64,000 nucleotides of DNA, taken from assembly GCF_019097595.1 (NCBI RefSeq), contig NC_080732.1, positions 4,844,354-4,908,353 on the forward strand, written 5' to 3'. The position numbers and the translations under genes are program-made. The DNA is from Hemibagrus wyckioides. Lineage: Eukaryota; Chordata; Actinopteri; Siluriformes; Bagridae. A model generated the notes under the pieces. The model had not been told where the DNA came from. It saw only the letters and a list, made by a program, of their open reading frames with translations, and ran no database searches. Shown in pieces: positions 25,471 through 39,552 of the stretch (position 1 is its first letter; each line of letters begins with the position of its first letter).

Positions 25471-26498
25471 TATACATTACAGCACAGTGAAATTATTTTT
25501 TTGCATATCGCTGGAGGGTTGGGGTCAGAGCACAGGGTCAGCCATGAAGCAGCGCCCCTGGAGACTGGGGGGTTGGGGGCTTTGCTCAAGGGCCCAACAG
25601 TGGTGCCGAGCAAACAGCCAAGAGCCTTAACCACTTGAGCTACCAGCACCACTGCTAATAAGAAAGAGTAAGGCCAGCCTTCTCTCCTAGACAGCATAGG
25701 TACAACAGTCTTGGGCCTAACCCTAAACCTTTGCACGGATTTAAATGAATTAAATAAGGTGAAATTGGGACGTTGGCACTAATGGAAATATCATAGCATT
25801 TTGAGTTTAGTATGTCCTTCCAATTTCTGTGTGGGTTTTCTCCAGGGTTGTTTTTTTTTGTTGCCTCTGACCTCCAGTGTCCATTCCCACCACCAGATCC
25901 ACTCACCTTTTACCTCTTTACTTTTTTTAATTTATTGTATCACTAAGGACAAAGGCTATAAAGCATCTCAACAGTCTGCACCCCAACCTCTTTTTTCTTC
26001 TCTGCACCGCCGCCTTTCTCCTTCCAGTCGCTTTCTTTTACTCCCCTTATCTTATCAGAATGTCAGTCTCCATGGCAGGTTACAGTACAGTCGCCCCCCC
26101 GGCTGTCCTCTTATCTCTATCTCCTTTCACTCATCCTCTTCTCTGCTTTCTGTTCTCACTATGTCACTGTTAAGCCTCTCTTTTTACTCTCTCTAGACTT
26201 TAGGTCAACCGAGCCAACCCTGCTTTTCAAGTGCTAACTCCATGGGAGTACACTTATCAACAGGGCCAAGTGTTTGCGTTTTTTTGAAGATGCCATTTTG
26301 TGCCACGCAAATCCTCTCTATCCAGAGATGGACTCTGATTATCCTGTTGAAGCCAGATTTTAAATAATGACTGTGTAATAGGATCAAATCTCAAATCCTA
26401 CTGAGGATTACACCACACCTTATCAAGCAACTGCTATCTGGGCTTCTGCTCTGACAGAGATACCTGACATTACATATATATTCTTATTCATATAGATA

Positions 26499-26502
<4 letters not shown>

Positions 26503-26553
<51 letters not shown>
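26503..26553. repeat. Compound (CT)n(AT)n microsatellite
   Basis: About 16 CT units run directly into about 9 TA units. Confidence 0.9.
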
Positions 26554-26554
<1 letters not shown>

Positions 26555-26577
26555 TCTAGCTATGTAAATATCTAAAT

Positions 26578-26675
26578 ATCCACTCATTAAAAACTTTTAC
26601 CCCAGCTGATTTGTGCACTTATCCAATCAGCCGATCATATGGCAGCAGTGCAATACATACTATCATGAAGTTTTA
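26578..26675 (+). mobile_element. Tc1-family left-end fragment
   Basis: CACTCATTAAAAACTTTTAC and CTTATCCAATCAGCCGATCA, TATGGCAGCAGTGCAATACA match, from memory, the subterminal part of the fish Tc1 family whose remnant is also seen at 58795-58998. Only about 100 bp are recognisable. Confidence 0.45.
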
Positions 26676-27609
26676 ACTGGAAAATAATAACTTTATTATA
26701 TCGATTTAAATACACTGTTCTCTGTGGTCGCATTTCGACGTGTTTGCCAGCTAATGTGTAATGTCTTTGGATAATAGTCTAATATCTAAGGTCAGAATTG
26801 TCACAAATACAAATGCAACTTCCTGGAAAGCTTATATATCTGAATGGCGTGATACAAAGCAGAAAATATCTACTATTTTTACCATCTGCTGAGGAAACAT
26901 ATTAGTTCAGCTTCATCCAGCCTTGGCATGGATTCAGATTTATCTCAGTCATTTCTCAGCCACTGGCAACCTTAATAACTGCCAACGTTAGTACACTAAG
27001 TAGTGATGAGAATAAACTAAGAATAAACCCATCAAGAATAAACCTGTGGATGTGACAGGAAATTGGAAAATTCAAGAGAATTCTTAGTGAACTAATACAG
27101 AACAAGTGAAGAATTCTAAAAGGCTGGTGAAGTAAAATTACCTAATGGAAGAACAGAACTAAATGCAGTAAAGTAACAGGAGAATTTATTCAAAAAGAGT
27201 TAAACAAGTGAATATTATAATGTATTATAATGTAAGTAAATTGAGCTGTTTACGGCACACCTCTCTGTGTGAGAATATGTTTGCATTCACAAGGTTAAAA
27301 TAACTTGTTTTTCTTGCGCCTTCTAACTTTGATGATAAAAAAAAATGAAGTGTGGAAAAATTTGTATAAGCAGCTGCTTTGAGCTTTGGCTTTTTTGAAA
27401 CGGGGCAAAATTGCACCTCTTTAAATCACACCTTGTGTAAAACCTCTCCACAACGCAGAACATACAAACACACACTACATCTACTCGCCTTATTTTTTTA
27501 TTTTGCCCTGTAGCCATGCCGAAAACAGACGCTGAATAAAAAAGAGAGTCTTCACATGCAGTATGATGCTTGTAGAATTTTATATTTAAAAAATATTTTA
27601 TATTTTTAG

Positions 27610-27885
<276 letters not shown>

Positions 27886-28294
27886 TAGAGAACATCCTGA
27901 GATTCACATACACTCAAAATAACCATAAGTATAAATACCCAAAATATAGTTTTCCTTCATATGATCACATGCTGTGTATTCTCAATAGGAATTCTTGCGA
28001 AATGGCCGAGAAGTGCAATACAAAATGACAGATCGGAAGACAAAATAATTTTTTATTTTTCAAAATAATTTTCTCCATGCTTGCCAATAGAAATCATTGT
28101 TATTTAAAGTTGCACTATCGAAAAGAAAAATGATTTAAAGTGAACACGGAACTCCATACCTGCAGGAAATTAAGTTAGATACACAATTTCCTATTCTGTG
28201 TATGTTTTGAGTGACGGATGTCTCATCCAATCAGTGGTAGAAATTCCATTCGCAAATTATACCTACCTTTTCCACTTCGTTTGAACTGTTGTTG

Positions 28295-28710
28295 TGTTTT
28301 CAGATTTGTTCTTTTGTTTTGGGATTTTCTATTTTGTTTTTGGATTTGTCATTTTGTTTTTTGATTTATTTTTTTGTTTTTTGATTTGTTATAATATATA
28401 TAACAAATAACAAATCAAAAAACCAAAATCGAATTTTTTGATTCCATACTTTGTTTTTTGATTTGTTATTTTGTTTTCTGATTTATTTTTTTGGTTTTGG
28501 ATTTCTTTGATTTTCTGATTTGTTATTTTGTTTTCTAATTTGTTTTTGTTTTTTTATTTTTGGGTTCAGTATTTTGTTTTTGGATTCCTTATTTAGTTTT
28601 CTGATTTGTTAATTTGGTTGTTTTATGTATTTATTTATTTTTTTTGGACTCATGATTCATTATTATGTTTTCTGATTTGCTTTTTTTAATTCATTATTTT
28701 GTTTTCTGTT
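28295..28710. repeat. T-rich minisatellite, unit about 20-21 bp
   Basis: Repeated TTTTGTTTTTTGATTTGTTA-like units with many substitutions. A short inverted stretch at 28395-28435 (ATAACAAATCAAAAAACCAA) is the reverse complement of the same unit. Confidence 0.8.
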
Positions 28711-29274
28711 TTTTCTTCTCACAATAGTTTTACAATAGTTCTACAATCTACTTTTTCTGCTTGTGTAATAAGTTCCTTCTATATGTTCTTTCTATACTAA
28801 TAGAAAGACATACGTTTTTTTTTTTTTTTTTTGCTGAACTCTTGATATCAGATTGTTAAAATAATCAGAGGTAAAGTTATAACTTTCTCAGACAGTTTTC
28901 AGGACAGAGGAGATTGCGGTTTCTTTGTTAGCATGATAAGCGTGCAGAATTCGTTACATTACCGAAATGTAATGTAAAATCAGATCAAATTTAACTGTAA
29001 CAGTAACTGCTCTTCACGTCTGGCCATGAACGGCACGGCTCGTTGAGTTTTATTCATAAAATAAAACTCCACAGAGAAGAAACAGATTCATAATACCTTA
29101 CCATATGTAGCATCTGTTGCATCTGTCTTAGCTTTTTCAATTTAACAGCTGGGGGTTTGCTTCTTTTATCCTGCATCTGTTGGCTGGATTCAACTCATAA
29201 ACAAACTGGATTCACTCAGGTGTGAAAATGGCTGATAATAGTAAAGAAATGGTTTGTGTTTGTATATACACTAG

Positions 29275-29821
29275 CAGTCAAAAGTTTGGACACATCTTCT
29301 AATTCCATGGTCTTTCCTGATGTTTATTTCTTTCTACATTGAAAAACAATGCTGAAGGCGGCCGAAATACACAATAATGTCCTAATGAACAGTTGATATT
29401 GAGATATGTCTGCTACTGATGCTCTGTAAAGCCTTCATAATGTCTCTAATCTGAGGTGCTGTTAATTGGTGATTTCTGAGGCTGGTCACTCTAAATGAAC
29501 TTCTCCTCTGCAGCAGAGGTACAGTAAGTTTTGGTCTTGCTTTACTGGGATGGTCTTCATGTGAGCCAGTTTCATCATGGTGCTTGATGGGTTTTGCAAA
29601 TGCACTCGACAATACTGTTCTTGCAAGAACTATTCCAGAACACCTGACCTTCGTGTCTTAAAATAACAACTGACTGTTTTTTGTTGTCATTACATATGGA
29701 TTACTTAAGTCCATGTGTGTTATTTCATAGTTTTGAAATCTCCAGTATTGTTCTAGAATGTAGAAAATAAATCCCTAAACAAAAAACATTGAATTAGAAG
29801 ATGTGTCCAAACTTTTGACTG
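29275..29821. mobile_element. Tc1-derived MITE with perfect 31-bp terminal inverted repeats
   Basis: Positions 29275-29305 and 29791-29821 are exact reverse complements over 31 bases (left begins CAGTCAAAAGTTTGGACACA). TA dinucleotides lie at or within one base of both ends, fitting a Tc1/mariner target. The minus strand of the interior (29612-29382) reads HHDETGSHEDHPSKARPKLT, then RVTSLRNHQLTAPQIRDIMK, the DNA-binding part of a Tc1 transposase. No catalytic domain remains. Confidence 0.85.
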
Positions 29822-32079
29822 TATGTAAAAAAAAAAAATGTGATCATTATTGTCTTGATTTTCAGTTTGACCTGACTTGAAAAGCTTTCTCTGGCAATAG
29901 TCATTTCTTTGGCAGAGGTTTTATCAAGCAAAAAACTCAATTCCTTGCTCTTTAACATCTGCCATTGTGATTGAAGAAAAAAAAAAAAGACAAATTCATG
30001 TTCTTAGACAAAACGACACATATACTACATGCAGCCACAAGATATGATACCATTCAGGATCATGCTTCACCAGACTGGAAGCGTATACTACGTTAAAATG
30101 TGCACGCCACATTGGAATTTTTGGATCCCACCTTGTATGTATAGTATAAAACACACTAATCTCTTATATTTAATAAGCTCTTGTGTCAGGCTGTTGGTGT
30201 AATGACCACTCACCTGTTTTTTTTTTTTTTGCCAGCCTGTCTGTCAGGAGAGACAGAACATGATAACTGCCTGGGCATTTTATGTTCACCCTTTTACTTC
30301 CTAAACAGGTCACTGAGCACCAGATCCGACTTTGACAGTTCGGAGAGCTGATGAAAGCTCAGTGTGCACACTGGTGCAAAAAAAAAAAAACCTGTCATAA
30401 TTGTCCATGGCTTTTTCTTATTATTCATCCATGGAAGATAAATTACAGTGGAGAAATCAAGAGTTGATAAAAGTTCAGAACAGTTTAAAGAAGTCATGCA
30501 GTTCAGGGGATGTCAATGAATTTTTTGGGAGGTGTGAAATCAGTTCAGGACAGATTTCTGAGACTGATCAGGAGCATCGGCTAATCTTTCCACGTTTTAA
30601 CAGCAGGTATGAAATATCAGATAAAAGCTTCTGATGATAGAATAACAAGTAGGTTGGTTTTTTGAGATAAAAGGGTGATAATGATAATTACATTACACCA
30701 CATTCTGAATTCTGATTGGTCAGAAGGTGTACAATGATCAGATTTGACCTTTTGCAGTTCTTTCCGCCCCCTGCAGTGTAAAAGGAATAAAAGACAGAAT
30801 ATTTACCTTCAGGATGCTACCAGCCGATCTGCTTCATGTTTGGACACCAACCGTGTTGTAGATGATTTTTCTTTAACAGCACACACCCTTTCATGTTTTA
30901 TTCATTACCTGCCTAATTGCCCTCTTCATTTATAACCACTATGATTAAATCTGTGAAAAAAAAAAATCACACTAATTTATAATTCATTTGAAAAGTTTTC
31001 ATTAGCAGAAAGTTTTTGTTACTTAGACATTTCTGGAACAAAGTCTGCTCAACTAAATAGGATTTCTTTAGAGAAACATCTGCATATTTTGTCCAACCTG
31101 TCCTGGCACTGTATTATACATTAGGAAAGACAGGTTCACACCATGTTTTTATTTTTTTCTTCCACTGCATTAAAAATGCAGTTTCACATATTTCACTAAT
31201 TTTTTTTTGTATATGGGGGACACTGACATCGCACCGTTTCTGTGAAATCCCTGTTAAGTGTGAGACTCTTCTAGAACTCATGCCATAATTGTTTATGGAT
31301 TTTTCTATAGTTTTTCCTTTTTCACTAATGACTAAATACATTCATTTTCATATAAGAACCTTCTTCTATTGATTTTCCTGACTTGGATCTTGTTTATCTT
31401 TTATCTATATACTCTCCGATAAATAGTACAGTTTTATTGCTTCGCCTTTTTATTGTTTAGAGCAGTTAAGACGATAATGATTATTTGTTCACTGGACAAA
31501 CTATAGCACATAATACAATGAGCAAATAATAATAATTACAATAATTGTTGTAACTGTATTACCTGCATTCCATTCCATTCCAGACCTCTCTCTCTCTCTC
31601 TCTCTCTCTCTGTCCCATTATCTCTTTTTCTCATTCTCATTCTCGTTCTCTTTCTATCTTGGTCTCAGATATAGACTCTGTCAAAAAAGCCCCCGAGTGA
31701 ATAGAAAGTAGAGAAAGGTGCCAAATCTCTCAGTCAGAAGATAATAGTCTCTTGAATACTGCATCACTTTTTGATTTTTGCTTTTTTTTATTTTTCCCTT
31801 ACCCGCTTGGTCTAATCTGCCTTTTAACTCAACATCAAAGGTGCCAATATATGTAAGCCATTTAAAGTATATTGGGCTGTGATTTTTCTCTCCCATTGGT
31901 TTAAAAGAGTTTTTATATTTTTCATGTTAAGCGACTATACATTGTTCATTTTAAAATTTTTGGCATAATTATTACTCATGGTTTAATAACAACAGCTGCA
32001 TTTTCCCTCTATCGCTTTGATCGAGAGTTGAAATATAATCGAAAAGTGTGATAAGCGTTCGTTTCACGAATCTGTTGGA

Positions 32080-32790
32080 TTCATGGAGATGTTCTTCATT
32101 TCTTCCATAATTCTGATTAAAAGACACCGGAAGTGAACTTGACTGTAGAGTTCTGCCTTCACCACTGAGCTCAGGAGGCATTATGTTTTCTGGTTTGTCT
32201 GTCCATCGGTCCGATATCTCGATAACGCGCGGTTGAATGTTAAATAAAATGATTCGATTTTCTGCCTCTAACAGGGTGAAGTTCACAGCAAGGTCAAGTG
32301 TCAGTTATCTTTAATAGCTTCCCTTACACAGAGATGTTACTTACTCTTCCATGTTCAGGAACTCAAGACCCATTATGTATGATGTTTGCTGTTGGTTTGT
32401 TCTTCCATCCGTCAGTGTATCTGTGAATCTTTCCGTGATCCTGGTAGTGCGATATCTTAGAAAGGAGTGCTTAAATATTTTTATGGATATATAATTGTAA
32501 CCAACTGATTTGGTTTTGGAATTGATTCAAACAGGGTCAAGGTCAAATGTCTAAAATCATTTTTCTTCAATAGCTTCCTTAATGTTTGCTATACAAAGAT
32601 GTTACTTACGCTTTCCTGGTCAGGGACATTACAATCACTATTTATGATTATTTGTCCGTCAGCCATCGGTTCATCCTTCTGTCTGTCCATCCCTCAATGT
32701 GCATCTCCCCAGGATTCTCTTGATTAGATACAGCAATTGATTCAAACAGGGCGCAATACTTTGTGTTCAACAGCTTACTTTGAAGGTATA
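32080..32790. repeat. Diverged local tandem duplication, unit about 250-300 bp
   Basis: Landmarks recur in order: CAGGGTGAAG/CAGGGTCAAGG/CAGGGCGCAA, AATAGCTTCC, AGATGTTACTTAC, TTCTTCCATCCGTCAGTGTA/CATCCTTCTGTCTGTCCATC and CAACTGATT/GCAATTGATTCAAACAG. At least two and probably three copies lie in line. Confidence 0.55.
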
Positions 32791-33647
32791 TTTTAAAGGT
32801 AGTAAGAAGAAGGACTTGGTGGCAAATGTGTTTGACATGTTTATCTTCTATTGATTGTTCTGATGATTCTCTAGAAGGTGACTTCCAGAGAAGCTCCTCT
32901 TACTTTCCCGGTAGCATTATATGACAGGAAAGCATCATTCAAACTCAAGCCAGATTTGGAAAGTTCTGGGTTTGGTCCTCGAGTCATAGCAAACCTTTCT
33001 GGTTGGTGTTAATTGATTTGCTTATTTACTGGTTCTCTCTGATGGACTGTGATTTCTGGTCTGATGGATCTGCTAAACAGTCACATAACTGCTCTTAACA
33101 GTCAAGCCTTTTCAATTGAACAGTTGAATTGAAGCTTTACTGCTGTTGAATAGTTTTTATTTTTCTCATGTGGCCTGAATGCATCTTGTACTTGCACTTA
33201 TTTTAATGGTGTTCTCTTTTGCCCCATGAGAAAATAAGCATTGGCCACTTTAATTATAACCACGGAAACCTGTAAATATGTTCCTCGTGATAGTTACAGT
33301 CGGCTTGCTGCCAAAAACCCAGGCTCTATTGTCTCTCTTCAGCCACTTTAAATTAAATAGGTACTTGATTAAACCAGGCAGCAGAGTCTCAGTGTGGCTT
33401 GACTTGTAGCCAACTAATTAACACACTCACTGACTGTTTAAGGTCCAGGGCTTGAGCTGGAATTAACTGCACCAAAATTAATTCATCTTGCCCTTTTGTG
33501 TAAAACTTGTTGTCTGGAGGCTGCTGGAGGAAAGAATACACTCAGGTACTAATGTATACGAACAACTTTTTGAAGATAGATACGGGGACAGATGTCCTGA
33601 TGCTTTTCTTCAACGTTTGGATAAGAATAGTTCTTGTGTTGTGATAA

Positions 33648-35961
<2,314 letters not shown>

Positions 35962-36165
35962 GGGCCGATGTGATTAACTTTGATGGCCAGGGAGTGATCT
36001 CCTACCGTTTTAAGATGAAGAAGATGAAGATCCTGAAGGACGTGATAGCGCTAAAGTTTAAGACGGCTGAGAGTGATGGAGTGATCCTGCATGGCGAAGG
36101 TCAGCAGGGTGATTACATCACGCTGGAGCTGAGGAGAGGAAGACTGGTGCTCCAGATAAACCTGG
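35962..36165 (+). CDS. cntnap2: cntnap2 exon 5: start of laminin-G domain 1
   Basis: The exon is 204 bp, phase 1 to phase 1, the same length as human exon 5. The acceptor is CCTCAG and the donor is TGG|GTAAGA. It opens [16 protein letters not shown], and includes [10 protein letters not shown] and [20 protein letters not shown]. This is the first half of LamG1 (human residues about 185-252). The conserved [14 protein letters not shown] stretch is one of the strongest pointers to CNTNAP2 within the family. The exon follows directly on a degenerate retroelement stretch. Confidence 0.96.
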
Positions 36166-36538
36166 GTAAGAGCTTTTACTCATCTTCACAGAAATGATCA
36201 CTGATAAATCTGTCACTTATAATGGTGTGGGGCGGATATGAGAAGAGATGTGTATGTACTGTATGTTGGAGAGGAGAGGTGCGAGTAGGCTGTATATTTT
36301 CACGTGGAACCTATATAGTAATGCTAGATATATTGCTGGTTTATAGTAGCCACTGACCATGTACTGTCTGTTACCTCATATTATATAGTATGTTTTTTTT
36401 TACAATATGGACTTTTTAGGCCCTCTAGGTGCATAGTATAAGAATACTGTAACAGAGACCCATGGGCATCAGACAAACATTTTTGATGCAGTATAACTAC
36501 ATAATGTAAATGAAAATCTCTGTATTTTTATGAAACAG
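36166..36538 (+). other. cntnap2: Intron 5 (373 bp)
   Basis: The shortest intron here, GT-AG, with no repeat recognised. A run of T lies near 36393-36400. Confidence 0.9.
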
Positions 36539-36723
36539 GCAGCAACCAGTACGGCTCCATCCTGGGCCACACGTCTGTGAGCAGCGGCAGCCTGCTGGAT
36601 GATCATCACTGGCACTCGGTGGTGATCGAGCGCCACAGGAGAAACGTTAACTTCACCCTGGATCTTCACACGCAGCACTTTCGCACCAACGGAGAGTTTG
36701 ATCACCTCGACCTCGATTATGAG
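36539..36723 (+). CDS. cntnap2: cntnap2 exon 6: laminin-G 1, followed by a GC donor
   Basis: The exon is 185 bp, entering in phase 1 and leaving on a codon boundary, as in human exon 6. The acceptor is AAACAG. It reads [13 protein letters not shown], then [15 protein letters not shown] and [17 protein letters not shown]. The frame and length require the exon to stop at GAG (36721-36723). The intron then starts GCAAGA, a non-canonical GC donor. NFTL is a potential N-glycosylation site at the place where human has NLTL. The intron before this exon is only 373 bp, the shortest here. Confidence 0.95.
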
Positions 36724-36729
36724 GCAAGA
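36724..36729 (+). promoter_or_regulatory. Non-canonical GC 5' splice site of intron 6
   Basis: The bases after exon 6 are GCAAGA, not GT. Context is GAG|GCAAGA, close to the known GC-AG donor consensus AG|GCAAGT. The only nearby GT (36733 onward, in GAGTTAATG) would add codons absent from the family and break the phase 0 join to exon 7. Confidence 0.85.
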
Positions 36730-37435
36730 GTTAATGTCTTTCATAAGCATGATATTTAGACTATACCAGATTTAGAATTTGATGCAGGGGAAGAGAGGAG
36801 TCGATATCTTTAAATTATTCAGAGGTTTGTATTTTTATCCAGGATACATACTTTCAAAACAAGTAGGATTCTTGTGCAATTGTACTTTCAGCTGTCGAGA
36901 TCGAAATCTTAATGCATCCTCCTATTTCTACTCCTCTAAACACTGATTCCAATGAATGCACTAAACACAAGCCGTTCAGATCCTCATGCTTAAGTGAAAT
37001 CTGCATTACAGTGTGTTGCGCAACTGCCTTAATGCATATTTACGTATGTACTGTCTAGTGGAACATACAAAAAAAAATCCATTTTGTAGTTTATTAAATA
37101 TGCGAGCGATGTTTGCCAATGCTCATACTGTCGAATGAGCAGGGCTCTCTGATGCTCTTAGCATTCATGAATAACAATGATGGATCCAAAATGCAATGAT
37201 TTAGAACTAATGCAGTCCAATTAAAGCCAAGAGCTAATTAATGAAGTAGAAAAAAATAATCAGTCTAAGATGTCGATCTGGTGGCTTTTATGTGACAGTG
37301 GTCCAAGTTTAAACTTTTCTGACATGGGAAAAACTTCAGCATGGGGTGTTATTTACTTTAAAAAGAAAAGAAAAAAGAGATGCTGGAAAGAGAATGATTG
37401 TTTTAGCTGGTTTAACAGTACGGATTGCCTTGTTT

Positions 37436-37690
37436 GTGAAACAGCCTTTATTTGTCACATATACATTACAGCACAGTGAAATTCTTTCTTCGCATATCCC
37501 ATCCTTGGAGGTTGGGGTCAGAGCGCAGGGTCAGCCATGATACGGCACCCCTGGAGCAGAGAGGGTTAAGGGCCTTGCTCAAGGGCCCTGCTCAAGGGCC
37601 CAACAGTGGAAACTTGGCGGTGCTGGGGCTGGAACCCCTGATCTTCCGGTCAACGGCCCAGAGCCTTAACCACTTGAGCCACCACTGCCC
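37436..37690 (-). mobile_element. Full-length tRNA-derived SINE, reversed
   Basis: On the minus strand the A box is TGGCTCAAGTGG (37681-37670), the B box is GGTTCCAGCCC (37636-37626), and the body ends ...TATGTGACAAATAAAGGCTG. A 14-base stretch (GGGCCCTTGAGCA-type) is duplicated in tandem near 37570-37602. This copy serves as the reference for the split copy at 24256-25655 and the fragments at 54545 and 55090. Confidence 0.75.
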
Positions 37691-38287
37691 CATCCCCCTG
37701 TAATCCCATCTGTCCTCTGCCTGGTTTTTGGGATTCCCATTTACTCTTACATGTTTGCCTTATTATTAAAGCTATTCCACCCGCACTTCCAGTCGCTTCC
37801 ATGAATCCTTCAAGGCACATATAGTTTGTGGAGTAAAGCACTTTTTATAGGAACAGTGGTAACAGCAGCTCTGCTGTCTACATCTGCTACAAATCACACC
37901 ACCCTGTTGTTCATTTTCACCTCATCATGTTCTACTCTGTAGTTCAACTAAGGAAGATCTTTCCAATTAGAGACATAATGAATTCTCTTTAATATCTCCA
38001 TTCACTGTTGTATACTGTTACAACCGTTACACTGTGTGCACTGGTTCATGTATTTTTTAGCACTTTAGTGTCGTGTCCTATGTATTCATACGTTACTAAT
38101 ATAATTACACTTGAAACAAGCATTAATAATGTTTGGTTCTCGATAATATCATTGCTGCCAGAGGAATAACTGTAAATGAAAGGCTAGTAGGTGATATTAC
38201 TCATGCACACACACACACACACATATGTAAGAAGAAAACTTCAGTGTTATTCACACGTCGTCTAATAAGTCTCATTTCCACATTCAG

Positions 38288-38431
38288 CTGAGTTTTGGAG
38301 GGATGCCGTACTCAGGAAAACTCATCTCAGGAGGCAGGAGAAATTTCAAAGGCTGCATGGAGAGCATCAACTATAACGGTGAAAATATCACAGACCTGGC
38401 TAGAAGGAAAAAAGTGGACACATCCAGCTTC
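38288..38431 (+). CDS. cntnap2: cntnap2 exon 7: end region of laminin-G 1
   Basis: The exon is 144 bp, phase 0 to phase 0, with the same length as human exon 7. The acceptor is ATTCAG and the donor is TTC|GTGAGT. It reads [11 protein letters not shown], then [24 protein letters not shown]. The Cys in KGCMES pairs, by family knowledge, with the first Cys of exon 8 to close LamG1. NITD is a conserved glycosylation sequon. Because it is a symmetric exon, skipping it would keep the frame. Confidence 0.96.
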
Positions 38432-39293
38432 GTGAGTTCCAGAGTGATTTATAAATTCTTCCTTGATCTTCCTGCAGTATTTCATTTCACCCCATAATAT
38501 GACAATATGCCTATGTATCATATACACTGTATAGCATATCAAGTTTATTCTTAAGATTATATCATTTATACAGGTTTAATAAATAAATTAATGCAGTTAT
38601 TTAAAAACTAAACTATCAAACTAGTAGATTCTTCATCTTTCCTGAAGCAGTTCATGTTTGGAGATTTCCATTAATATTCATCACAAAACCCCAAACAAGA
38701 TTATTTGATTGCTTTGAAAAATGGCCAAAAATATTTATTTCACTCCCTCTTTTTTGATCGATTAACACGTCCATATTGTAAATAGTGGTGAAGATCTCCA
38801 GTGTTTAAACAAAGCCTCTCGGTCCCATTTCCTCTGAGCTGAGCTTCAGGAATCAGTGTGCAGTATCAGTACAGTAGCTGAGAGAGCAATCTGTAAACCT
38901 TCGTTCCACCTGAGAGATCCCAATGCACCATGGACTCGTATAACAGAACCACTTTATAACATACAGTATATTTAACATTCACTCTTTTAAATGATTTAAC
39001 CTTTGTATTTGACTCATACACAGTCCAAACATTTGAACAATAGAAATATTTAACTCAGTGTGACTCTCATTTGAACCTCCTACTCACCTCCAAGCATGCC
39101 TTCCTTATTGACTGTACAACAAAAAATCATGCTTTAATTTATTATATGCATTTTTTTCCCATTACACAAGGGGTTTTTTGATTTGTTTGATGCTATATTG
39201 AATTAAAGTAACAATACAGTGTTTAAGTATTTCTTTTTATTCTCATCTACGATACCTGTTTGGTATGTATTATCATTTTTTTCTGCTCTGCAG
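38432..39293 (+). other. cntnap2: Intron 7 (862 bp)
   Basis: GT-AG intron with no repeat or other feature that I can recognise. Confidence 0.9.
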
Positions 39294-39552
39294 CGCAATT
39301 TGACATTCTCCTGTGTGGAATCTCACACCTTCCCGATTTCCTTCAACGCCACGAGTTTCCTGCAGCTGCCTGGTAGAAGGGAGACTAACATGGTGTCTGT
39401 GAGCTTCCAGTTCCGCACGTGGAACTCTAACGGCCTGCTGGTGTTCAGCTCGCTGGCTGACGGCATGCTGGAGCTCACTCTGAAAGACGGAAAAGTCACT
39501 GCACACATCAGCATCCAGCAGCAGAAGAACCTGGGTGTAGACATGACCTCAG
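39294..39552 (+). CDS. cntnap2: cntnap2 exon 8: LamG1 closing Cys and start of laminin-G 2
   Basis: The exon is 259 bp, phase 0 to phase 1. The acceptor is CTGCAG and the donor is CAG|GTACGG. It starts RNLTFSCVESHTFPISFNAT and contains MVSVSFQFRTWNSNGLLVF. By my count it is two codons shorter than human exon 8 (265 bp), the difference lying in the less conserved strand after FSSLAD. Sequons NLTF and NATS match human NLSF and NATS. The antisense open frames over it are shadows. Confidence 0.95.

Larger units (their letters stand above)
24256..25655 (-). mobile_element. tRNA-SINE split by a Tc1 insertion
   Basis: The SINE tail AGCCTTTATTCGTCACATA ends at 24274. The SINE resumes at 25471 with TATACATTACAGCACAGTGA. 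The intact relative at 37436-37690 has these two pieces joined as ...GTCACATATACATTACAG.... The tRNA-like head lies on the minus strand near 25620-25655 (GGTAGCTCAAGTGGTTAAGG), so the SINE itself is reversed. Confidence 0.8.
36724..38287 (+). other. cntnap2: Intron 6 (1564 bp, GC-AG)
   Basis: The intron starts with GC and ends with CAG. It contains one full-length reversed SINE (37436-37690) and a short (CA)n at 38206-38222. Confidence 0.85.

Noticed and set aside
26801..26881. Possible extra exon in intron 2
   Set aside because: The exon 2 to exon 3 phase and protein alignment are already continuous, so no residues are missing between them.
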